From CAIWHR01 sp963843595 (GTDB lineage: Bacteria > Pseudomonadota > Gammaproteobacteria > Burkholderiales > Casimicrobiaceae): a stretch of 64,000 nucleotides of DNA. How positions within the stretch are numbered: the first letter of the stretch is position 1; each line of letters opens with the position of its first letter. Below are positions 8,889-15,664 of the stretch, in pieces. The notes under the pieces were generated by a model that saw nothing but the letters and a program-made list of their open reading frames with translations, did not search any database and was not told the origin of the DNA. The translations under genes were made by a program, and so were the position numbers. The stretch is from assembly GCA_963843595.1 (NCBI GenBank), contig CAWJLG010000017.1, positions 232,690 through 296,689 of the forward strand, given 5' to 3'.

Positions 8889-9174
8889 CGACGTCTTTCT
8901 CTCTCATTGCAGAACCAGCCGAGCCACTGCACCAGGGAAGTTCTCAAAGACGATGGCTGCTTTGGTGCCAATATTGTTCACATGATAGAAACTCACGTCG
9001 CCCCTTCGAGTCTTGCTGGGCTTCAAACGGGCCCTCGAGGCCGACGCCGGGACGATCCGGATTTCGGGCAGGTCGGCTGATCAAAGGCTGATACGTGCGC
9101 GATAAGAAGCGGAACTGATTCGCCGAACTCATCCCACTGCGGAATCGTGAGTGGAGTCAGGGAAGGAGGTAGGA

Positions 9175-10275
9175 GTGTCGGACATGTCTTCTAAGGGTCT
9201 GCTTAGAAATGAGCCGCAAATCGACTTCACCGCTTCTAAGGAGGTGTGGGGGGCTCTCAAGGAATTGGGGCGCACGGAAGATGTGAAGTTTTCCCCGGAC
9301 AATCGCAGGCTTGCCGTCGCCGGATTCGCCAAGAATAAGCTCGTCGTTTTCGATGTCGGTATCACCGCTTCTGCAGCCGGGAAGAGGGTGACTTTGACTG
9401 ATTTCATCGAAATTACGTCGTCGAGTCTCCATAGGCCGCATGGCCTCTTCTTCATCGATGAGGAGACCCTTGTCGTTGCCAATCGCGGAAAAGCAGCCCC
9501 CATCCTGAGGTTGCCTCCAAGCGGAGCAGCAGAAAAACAATTTGCATTGTCTGCTCTGCAAACGATACGCAACGACGAATTTCATCGACTGAAATCACCG
9601 GGTTCAGTGTCGGTCTCGCGAATTGACGAAAACGTGTACGAGGTGCTCATCTGCAACAATTATGCGCATTATGTGACCCGACATACCTTGAAAGAGGAAA
9701 GGGGGCATCTTGCTTTCAAGGACCACGAAATCCTGTTAAGCAAAGGGCTAAGCATTCCGGATGGAGTCGCGTGAACAGGGAGAGGCGCTGGATTGCTATC
9801 AGCAACCACAATACCCATAGCGTTCTTCTGTACGAGAACACGCCCCGTCTGAGCCAGCACTCCGAACCGGACGGCGTTCTCCGCAATTTGAATTATCCCC
9901 ATGGCGTGCGTTTTACTCCGGACGACAACTTCATTCTCGTGGCCGATGCGGGCGCCCCGTATGTAAATGTATATGCAAAGGAGGGAGGCAGCTGGAAGGG
10001 CAATCGCAAACCTGTCACCTCGTTCCGCGTGATGGACGAGACGACTTACATGCGTGGTCGACGCAACCCCCAAGAAGGTGGCCCCAAGGGAATCGATATT
10101 GACAACGATATGACCGTGCTCGTGATGACCTGCGACGAGCAGGCGTCTGGCCTTCTTTGACTTGCCTGAAATGCTGAAGAAGCGTGGGATCCCCATGGAT
10201 TGGCGGAAGAAATCCGTTCAGTGGCGAGTGGAGCGGATAAGGGACGACCTGCGACGTCTACGTGGATGGAAATAG
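9175..10275 (+). pseudogene. Beta-propeller protein of unknown function, two frameshifts
   Basis: Three consecutive frames together make one protein of about 365 residues. Frame one starts at a GTG at 9175 after AAGGAGGT and runs to 9774 (DVKFSPDNRRLAVAGFAKNK, RPHGLFFIDEETLVVANRG). Frame two continues from about 9772 (RWIAISNHNTHSVLLY, YPHGVRFTPDDNFILVADAG). Frame three continues from about 10140 to a TAG at 10273-10275 (DLPEMLKKRGIPMDWRKK). The repeated H-G-[LV]-x-F and FSPD/FTPD strands are those of NHL/lactonase-like propellers that bind ligands or act as scaffolds. It is divergent from the glycosyltransferase genes across a 286-base gap that presumably holds both promoters. Either two sequencing errors or real decay. 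Confidence 0.6.
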
Positions 10276-10441
10276 ACTAGACCGCAATTGAACCGAAGCC
10301 TGTGTGCTTGCACCCGTAGAGGTGCGCTGTGCGACAGCGTTCCCGTCCATCTCTCTCGGGTTCAACGAAAGCACTATTGAATTGGACCCAACCCAAGCCG
10401 AAGCTCCACCGGGGCTTGTCGCTTGTAGCGTCAGTCGGCAA

Positions 10442-10687
10442 TCATGCAGAACTCGCCGTCACGAGCCACGACTGCGCGTAGCCCACGCCCTCGATCCACT
10501 CGAAGCCCGTCAGCGTGAACGCCTGCGGGCTCATTGCCAGGAGCACGGGATCGTGTAGCGTCGGCAACTGCTCGGGGTGGACCTGGTTCAGCGGATTCAA
10601 CAGCCGCGCAATGCGGATGTGCCGGTTCAGCGTCTCGTCGTAGAGTTGCTCGATGCGCAGATCGCCGACGGCCGCTTCGCGATTCAT
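10442..10687 (-). CDS. Short hypothetical protein, possibly an element remnant
   Basis: 81 residues from the ATG at 10687, which follows GAGAG; the frame stays open upstream to 10975 but that part overlaps the tmRNA end and terminator, so I exclude it. The text (HIRIARLLNPLNQVHPEQLPTLHDPVLLAMSPQAFTLTGFEWIEG) resembles small uncharacterised proteins I associate with mobile elements of Burkholderiales, though I cannot name a family. There is no signal peptide or membrane segment. It sits at the right end of the island, within 250 bases of the attachment repeat, where a recombination accessory gene would be plausible but is not demonstrated. Confidence 0.45.
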   Translation of the reverse strand: MNREAAVGDLRIEQLYDETLNRHIRIARLLNPLNQVHPEQLPTLHDPVLLAMSPQAFTLTGFEWIEGVGYAQSWLVTASSA

Positions 10688-10852
10688 TGGCTCTCGGCGC
10701 GGCAGTGAGCTAATAACCGAATCTGGTGTACGAGGATGAGTTGAGGAAGGCGGCGTGACTTGCTGAAATGCGATTGTCGAGATCGTTTTCAGCCACCCAC
10801 GGAAGGGAGTCACGCCACCCATGAAAACGGATACGGTAGCTGTTGCGAGCAC

Positions 10853-10877
10853 AAAAAACCCGTCCCGCGGGCGGGTT
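10853..10877 (-). terminator. Rho-independent terminator downstream of tmRNA
   Basis: On the minus strand AACCCG pairs with CGGGTT (872-877 with 857-862 of the 10800s) around a G+C-rich loop, followed by TTTTTT. It lies about 58 bases beyond the tmRNA 3' end. It is different from the terminator at 2241-2267, as expected if the island brought its own sequence to this junction. Confidence 0.6.
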
Positions 10878-10935
10878 CTCTGTGCGCGATGTGCGTCAGT
10901 GGTATCGCATTGGGCTTGTGGCATCACTGAAAAAG

Positions 10936-10960
10936 TGGTGGAGGTGGCGAGAATCGAACT
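10936..10960. repeat. Right attachment repeat within the ssrA 3' end
   Basis: This is the 25-base partner of 2282-2306. It covers the CCA end, discriminator, acceptor strand and part of the T-arm of tmRNA, so insertion here regenerates a complete functional tmRNA 3' end. Confidence 0.8.
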
Positions 10961-11311
10961 CGCGTCCGAAGGCACTCCGCAGTCAGGACTACATGCTTAG
11001 TCGCGTCATTGTGCTCTTGCCGCTACGCCGTTGACGGACATACGACGCAGCAGCCAGTCACCTAGATTTAGCGCCTCGCCCAAGTGACCCGGGCGGACGC
11101 GATCGCTCGAAGGGTCCTTGCCGTGATTCGCCGTTACCGGCTCTTCACCCGGGCTGAGCGCCGCCCGGTGCAAGGTCCGGCGGGGTTAAGCCGCCAGAGC
11201 GTACGTTTCGTCGTTCGCAGTTAAGTTTGCGAGTGTCAGGGTTTAACGAGGACCAACACCTCGGCATGCCCCAAGCTGCTTTGCAACCCCCGTCGAAACC
11301 AGTTCACCCCC
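10936..11311 (-). ncRNA. ssrA: Transfer-messenger RNA (tmRNA)
   Basis: About 376 nt on the minus strand. The 5' end GGGGGTG pairs with CACCTCC before the encoded ACCA, forming the tRNA-like acceptor stem. Just inside are CTGGTTTCGACG at the 5' side and GAGTTCGATTCTCGCC, the T-arm, at the 3' side. The tag reading frame GCG AAC GAC GAA ACG TAC GCT CTG GCG GCT TAA encodes ANDETYALAA followed by stop, a betaproteobacterial-type proteolysis tag. tmRNA with SmpB rescues stalled ribosomes. A TATCAT box upstream (plus-strand 11377-11382) could be its -10 element but is rather far from the mature 5' end. The 3' end is an island integration site. Confidence 0.95.
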
Positions 11312-11489
11312 GGTTTTCGAAGCGGCGCGAGGTCGGTCCCTCTCGCGCCAGAGCGCAACGCACTCAAGAAACCCCATGATACCATCCGGGCCACCTTGGC
11401 CCGCGTGTGTGGGTTCACTTACTGCACATGGGGCCGCCACGTCCGGTTTCAATGGACCTTCGTCGTCTCTTGCCACCATGGTGTGCCCC

Positions 11490-12962
11490 ATGCCCGAATC
11501 TCCGGTACTGATTCCCGTCATCCTGTCCGGCGGCGCCGGTACGAGGCTGTGGCCGCTCTCGCGCGAGACGGCGCCAAAGCCGTTCATACCGCTGCCCGAC
11601 GGCGGAACCCTGCTGGCGAAAACGGCCGAGCGCGCGCTCGCCTTGCCGGGCGTTCAGGACCTCGTGACCGTCACCAACCGCGATCTCTATTTTCATACGC
11701 GCGATGCGTATGCCGGGCTCGCGCATCGGCAACCGAGGAACGCCTCGTACCTGCTCGAGCCGTTCGGCCGCAACACCGCGCCGGCGGTGGCTGTTGCCGC
11801 GCTGTTCGTACAGGCCCGTTACGGAGACAACGCCGTGCTGCTGGTGCTGCCCGCCGATCACCTGATCCACGATGCCGAAGGCTTCGCGGCGGGCGTGTCG
11901 CGGGCGATGGCGCTCGCATGCACGGGCTCGCTCGTCACCTTCGGCATCACGCCTACCCACCCGGAGACCGGATTCGGCTACATCGAATGCGCCACCGCGG
12001 TCGGGGCCGACGCACCGCCTGCCTACACGGTACGCCGGTTCGTGGAGAAGCCGCCGCTCGACCGTGCAGAGGCGTTTCTCGCCGCCGGCAACTACGTGTG
12101 GAACAGCGGCATGTTCTGCTTCACGGCCGCCGCGATCCTTGCGGCCTTCGCCCGCCACGCGCCGCAGGTGCTTGCGGCGGCAACATCGGCCGCCGCGCGG
12201 CTGATCGGCGGGCGGGACACCGCGATGCTGGAGATCGACGGCGGCCCGTTCGAGTCCGCGCCGAGCATCTCGATCGACTACGCCGTGATGGAGCCGGCGG
12301 CGGCGGCGGGGCAGGTCGCATGCGTGCGCGGAACCTTCGACTGGAGCGACGTCGGCTCCTGGGACGCGATTGCCGCGCTCACCGCGCCGGACGCCGACGG
12401 CAATCGCGGGCAGGGCGAGCGCGTGATGATCGCGACACGGGACACCTTCGTCCACGCCGAGGAACGCGTTGTCGCCACGCTCGGCGTCCAGAATCTCGTC
12501 GTCATCGAGACGCCCGACGCGGTGCTCGTCGCGGATCGCAATCACCTGCAGCAGGTCAAGGACGTCGTCGGCGAACTCAAGCGCCGCGGACACGAGTCGT
12601 ACAAGCTGCACAAGACGGTCGCCCGTCCGTGGGGCGCCTACACCGTGTTGCAGGAAGGGAGCGGTTTCAAGATCAAGCGGATAGAAGTCAAGCCGGGCGG
12701 CACGCTGTCGCTCCAGATGCACCGCCACCGCAGCGAGCATTGGGTCGTCGTGAGCGGCGTCGCGCAGGCGACCTGCGACGACAGGCGATTCCTGGTCAAG
12801 GCCAACGAATCGACCTTCATCCCGGTCGGCCACAAGCACCGACTCGAGAACCCGGGTACGGAGCCGCTGGTCATGATCGAGGTCCAGTGCGGCGACTACG
12901 TCGGCGAGGACGACATCGTCCGTTTCGACGACGTGTACGGGCGCGCGGCACCGGTGCGCTGA
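11490..12962 (+). CDS. manC: Mannose-1-phosphate guanylyltransferase / mannose-6-phosphate isomerase
   Basis: 490 residues, the usual size of type II bifunctional PMI-GMP enzymes (ManC/AlgA/XanB). Residues 10-25 hold the nucleotidyltransferase signature VILSGGAGTRLWPLSR, and FVEKPP followed by NYVWNSGMF marks the sugar-phosphate site. The C-terminal cupin isomerase half contains RPWGAYTVLQEG, then QMHRHRSEHWVVVSG near residues 408-420 (metal-binding His), then FIPVGHKHRLENPG. It makes GDP-mannose from mannose-1-phosphate and GTP and interconverts fructose-6-phosphate and mannose-6-phosphate, feeding exopolysaccharide or LPS. I chose the ATG at 11490 because upstream in-frame sequence is not conserved. 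It lies alone, divergent from ssrA. Confidence 0.95.
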   Translation: MPESPVLIPVILSGGAGTRLWPLSRETAPKPFIPLPDGGTLLAKTAERALALPGVQDLVTVTNRDLYFHTRDAYAGLAHRQPRNASYLLEPFGRNTAPAVAVAALFVQARYGDNAVLLVLPADHLIHDAEGFAAGVSRAMALACTGSLVTFGITPTHPETGFGYIECATAVGADAPPAYTVRRFVEKPPLDRAEAFLAAGNYVWNSGMFCFTAAAILAAFARHAPQVLAAATSAAARLIGGRDTAMLEIDGGPFESAPSISIDYAVMEPAAAAGQVACVRGTFDWSDVGSWDAIAALTAPDADGNRGQGERVMIATRDTFVHAEERVVATLGVQNLVVIETPDAVLVADRNHLQQVKDVVGELKRRGHESYKLHKTVARPWGAYTVLQEGSGFKIKRIEVKPGGTLSLQMHRHRSEHWVVVSGVAQATCDDRRFLVKANESTFIPVGHKHRLENPGTEPLVMIEVQCGDYVGEDDIVRFDDVYGRAAPVR

Positions 12963-13013
12963 GGGGCACTCCGGCGTCCTTGCCGGCGCCGTGCGGGATC
13001 GAGCGCGGCGCTG

Positions 13014-13334
13014 CTACTTCGCGATCAGTCTGCCGATCGCAGTCTTCTCGTGGTATTCGCCCACGAACGGATACTCACCGGGCTTCAGCGGGCCAACGAA
13101 GATCGTCGCCTGGCTCCGGCCTGGAATCACCTTTTCGCGATTGAGCTTCTTGCTCTCGAACTCCTCGGGCGTGGCGTCTTCGTTCTTGACGACCAGCTTG
13201 ATCTTCTGCCCGGCGGGCACCGTGATTTCGGCCGGAGAGAACTGGTGGTTGCGAAGCGCGAGCTCGAAGGTGGGTTCGTCGGCACGTGCGAGGCCTGCGA
13301 CGGCGGCGAGCAGGACGGCAACCAGGACACGCAT
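13014..13334 (-). CDS. Periplasmic cupredoxin-domain protein linked to iron uptake (EfeO-type)
   Basis: 106 residues with a signal peptide (MRVLVAVLLAAVAGLARA) and a single cupredoxin-like domain: FELALRNHQFSPAEITVPAGQKIKLVVKNED, ending PGEYPFVGEYHEKTAIGRLI with His95. Single-domain proteins of this kind correspond to the N-terminal cupredoxin of EfeO and often accompany an FTR1 permease. It is 33 bases downstream of efeU on the same strand, so the two are probably co-transcribed. It lacks the EfeO M75 peptidase domain. A role in handling or oxidising Fe(II) for the permease is inferred from the family and the neighbour. Confidence 0.85.
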   Translation of the reverse strand: MRVLVAVLLAAVAGLARADEPTFELALRNHQFSPAEITVPAGQKIKLVVKNEDATPEEFESKKLNREKVIPGRSQATIFVGPLKPGEYPFVGEYHEKTAIGRLIAK

Positions 13335-13367
13335 CGGACAATCTCCGTGTAGCGAAGAAGTGGCAGA

Positions 13368-14198
13368 TCAGGCGGCGTGCGGCATCCGCGGCACGCCCAT
13401 GCGGGTCGCGCGCAGGCGCCGCGCAGCGACGATCAGCGCGACAAGGGTCGCGCCGTAGAAAGCGACCTGCAGGCCGGAAGGCCGCGCGGTGTAGCCGACG
13501 AGAACGTGCAGCAGCTGGCCGGGAAGGCTCGACTCGGTCAGCAGCGGCGAGGTATCCCACATCTCGGGAACCAGTGCCGGCAGCAGGTTCGCCTGCTCGA
13601 GGAACCGCGCAGCCTGCGCCGCGAGCCCGGCTGCCAGCGCGACCACGAGCCAGCCGGTAACGCGGAAGAAATGGCGCACCGGGATGCGCACCAGGCCGAC
13701 GTACAGGAGCGTGCCGACCAGCACGCCGCCGCCGGCGCCCAGCGCGAGCCCGGCCACGATGTCACGGGTGGGCGCTGTGGTGGCGAGCCCTTGCAGGAAC
13801 AGGACTGTTTCGGCGCCTTCGCGCAGCACGGCGAGCGCGACGGCAAGCGTCAACGCAATGAGCGTGCGCCCTCCGGCACGTACGGAATCGCTCAGTGCGC
13901 GCAATTCCGTCGCCAGCGCCCGCCCGTGCTCGGCCATCCACAGGTGGTGCCAGCCGAGCATCGCGACTGCCGCGAGCAGGACGCCGGCGTTGAAAAGCTC
14001 CTGCCCCATGCCCTCGAACGCAACCGCAATCGCCTCGGCCGCGCCCGCAACCGCCACCGCGCCGGTCACGCCGGCCGCGATGCCGACTCCGATCCATCCG
14101 GCCCGCCCCGCTATCCCGCGCGTGGCCGCGAGGACGATCGTGACGATCAAGGCGGCTTCGAGCGTTTCCCGGAAGACAATGACGGCGGTGCCAAGCAT
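13368..14198 (-). CDS. efeU: FTR1-family high-affinity iron permease
   Basis: 276 residues with about seven hydrophobic helices. The two iron-binding REXXE motifs of the FTR1/EfeU family are present: RETLE at 10-14 in the first helix and REGAE at 126-130 in the fourth. The ATG at 14198 follows AAGGAGC, and the frame further upstream is not conserved. EfeU moves iron across the inner membrane, usually with EfeO and the peroxidase EfeB. Here only a cupredoxin follows and no efeB is seen. A strong palindrome just upstream (14214-14232) looks like a Fur operator, predicting iron repression. Confidence 0.93.
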   Translation of the reverse strand: MLGTAVIVFRETLEAALIVTIVLAATRGIAGRAGWIGVGIAAGVTGAVAVAGAAEAIAVAFEGMGQELFNAGVLLAAVAMLGWHHLWMAEHGRALATELRALSDSVRAGGRTLIALTLAVALAVLREGAETVLFLQGLATTAPTRDIVAGLALGAGGGVLVGTLLYVGLVRIPVRHFFRVTGWLVVALAAGLAAQAARFLEQANLLPALVPEMWDTSPLLTESSLPGQLLHVLVGYTARPSGLQVAFYGATLVALIVAARRLRATRMGVPRMPHAA

Positions 14199-14213
14199 GT
14201 GGGGCTCCTTACC

Positions 14214-14232
14214 AATGCGAATGATTCGCATT
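14214..14232. promoter_or_regulatory. Fur box upstream of efeU
   Basis: AATGCGAAT-G-ATTCGCATT is a perfect 9-1-9 inverted repeat of the Fur-box type, ending 15 bases before the efeU start codon. Fur with Fe(II) would block transcription of efeU and the cupredoxin gene under iron sufficiency. Sequence directly visible; regulator identity inferred from the consensus and the iron-permease target. Confidence 0.8.
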
Positions 14233-14275
14233 CTACAGGTAGCTCGCCGCGTGTCAAGTGACCTCCCGGCGCGCC

Positions 14276-14500
14276 TCACGCGGGAATATCGGGATCGATC
14301 CGGCGTTCGAGCCAGGCGATCTGATCCTTGAGCAGCAGTTTGCGCCGCTTCATTCGCGTGACCTGCAGCTGATCGACGGACGATTCTTGGGCCATTCGGT
14401 GGATCGCCGCGTCCAAGTCGCGGTGTTCGACCTTGAGCGCGACGATCCGCTGCTGCAGCGCGACCCGCTCGGCGTCGCCAATGGGGCCCTCGATCGACAT
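14276..14500 (-). CDS. DUF465 / YdcH-family small protein
   Basis: 74 residues, very rich in charged residues, predicted as a helical hairpin. LKVEHRDLDAAIHRM followed by VTRMKRRKLLLKDQIAWLERRI is the DUF465 (YdcH) pattern of two helices, the second with the K/R-rich KRRKLLLKD. The function of the family is not established. It lies between the Fur box of efeU and the DMT transporter gene, on the same strand as both, and ends near the efeU promoter. Confidence 0.85.
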   Translation of the reverse strand: MSIEGPIGDAERVALQQRIVALKVEHRDLDAAIHRMAQESSVDQLQVTRMKRRKLLLKDQIAWLERRIDPDIPA

Positions 14501-14511
14501 CGGTTCCCGCT

Positions 14512-15465
14512 TCAGACGTCGGGAGCGGCGGCCACCGCTTCCGAAGCGCGCCGACTGTAACGGCTGGTGACAAAGATGCCGGTGAGGATCAGCGCGATCC
14601 CGGCAACGTGGAACGAGGCCAGCCGCTCACCGAGAAACGTCCACGCGAGCACGATGCCGAACACCGGCATCAGGTGGACAAAGAGGCCGGCGACGTTGGC
14701 GCCGACCAGTTCGACGCCGCGGTTCCAGAATATGTAGGCGAGTACCGACGAGAATAACGCTACCGCCACGAGCGCGGCGATGTTCGCGGCCGTCACCGCC
14801 ATGTGCCGCCCGAAGGCGAGCTCGGCGGCAAAGAGGGGCAGCACGGCAAGGTCGCCAATGACCATCAGCACGAACAGGAACGTCAGCATGTTGAGGCCCG
14901 ACGGCCTCCAGCGCAGGCAGATCGTGTACACGGACCACATCGCCATCGACAGGATGATCAGCAGATCGCCGCCGTTGAGGCGAAACGCGAGCAGCGCCGC
15001 CATGCTGCCCCCGGAAAGTATCGTCAGCACGCCGACCAGCGACACCGCGACGCCGAACGACTGCACGGCGGTCAGACGCTCGCCAAAAAACGCCCACGAC
15101 AGCGTGATGATCATCATCGGAATGAACGAGTTGAGGATGACGCCGTTGGTCGCTGTCGTGAAATTGAGACCGAGGTACGCCAATGCATTGTGCGTGCCGA
15201 CGCCGATCACGCCGAGCAGGAGCATCGTCTTCCAATGCCGGCGCACCAGCGGCCAGTCGCGCCGCAAGTGCGGCCATGCGAAGGGCGCGAGGATCAGCAC
15301 CGCGAACAGCCACCGGAAGAACGTCATCGCCATCGGCGGGATATCCGGCGAGAGCCCGCGGCCGACGACCCAGTTGGCGGACCAGAACAACGGCGTCAGC
15401 GTGAGCAGCAGATAGGGATTGGCGGCACCGAAGCCGGAGCGCGGCGCGGAGGGCAGCGGGAACAC
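14512..15465 (-). CDS. DMT-superfamily (EamA) transporter
   Basis: 317 residues from a GTG at 15465. It has the ten-helix organisation of EamA exporters, with the two internal repeats visible: LFWSANWVVGRGL and PPMAMTFFRWLFAVLILAPFA in repeat one, then WSVYTICLRWRPSG and LAYIFWNRGVELVGANVAGLFVHLMPVFGIVLAWTFLGERL in repeat two. Such proteins export amino acids or metabolites across the inner membrane; no substrate can be read from sequence. An open frame continues upstream to 15930 but would overlap mfd and looks non-coding, so the GTG is preferred. Divergent from mfd. DUF465 starts 11 bases after its stop. Confidence 0.88.
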   Translation of the reverse strand: MFPLPSAPRSGFGAANPYLLLTLTPLFWSANWVVGRGLSPDIPPMAMTFFRWLFAVLILAPFAWPHLRRDWPLVRRHWKTMLLLGVIGVGTHNALAYLGLNFTTATNGVILNSFIPMMIITLSWAFFGERLTAVQSFGVAVSLVGVLTILSGGSMAALLAFRLNGGDLLIILSMAMWSVYTICLRWRPSGLNMLTFLFVLMVIGDLAVLPLFAAELAFGRHMAVTAANIAALVAVALFSSVLAYIFWNRGVELVGANVAGLFVHLMPVFGIVLAWTFLGERLASFHVAGIALILTGIFVTSRYSRRASEAVAAAPDV

Positions 15466-15627
15466 GCGGCAATTATCGCACGGGGATCGCGCTCGGCCGG
15501 CGCCGGCACTCGGTGGGGAGTCCACCGCACGTGACGGCCGTTGCCATGGCGCGCCGCCGAACGCGCGACACGCTGCGCACTTCGCGGGCCCACCTGCTCG
15601 ATCGGAAGCCACAACCGGCGGGACGCG

Positions 15628-15633
15628 TATAAT
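15628..15633 (+). promoter_or_regulatory. Candidate -10 box for mfd
   Basis: A perfect TATAAT stands 31 bases before the proposed TTG start of mfd, in an otherwise G+C-rich stretch. No clear -35 box is visible at the right spacing. It argues that mfd translation starts downstream of about 15640. Confidence 0.45.
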
Positions 15634-15664
15634 TTGTGATCGCAACACCGCACCTTCTCTGCCG

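Larger units (their letters stand above)
2282..10960. mobile_element. Genomic island integrated at the 3' end of ssrA (tmRNA)
   Basis: The last 25 bases of the tmRNA gene (10936-10960 as written on the plus strand) are repeated perfectly at 2282-2306, 8.65 kb away and in the same orientation. The distal copy keeps a terminator pointing the same way. This is the footprint of site-specific integration into the ssrA 3' end, a known target of tyrosine-recombinase elements. The interior has visibly lower G+C (26 of 60 at 8401-8460) than the flanks and accessory cargo: an adenylation-carrier-thioesterase enzyme, two glycosyltransferases, a binding protein and a broken propeller gene. No integrase was found, so it may be decayed or mobilised in trans. 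Confidence 0.75.
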
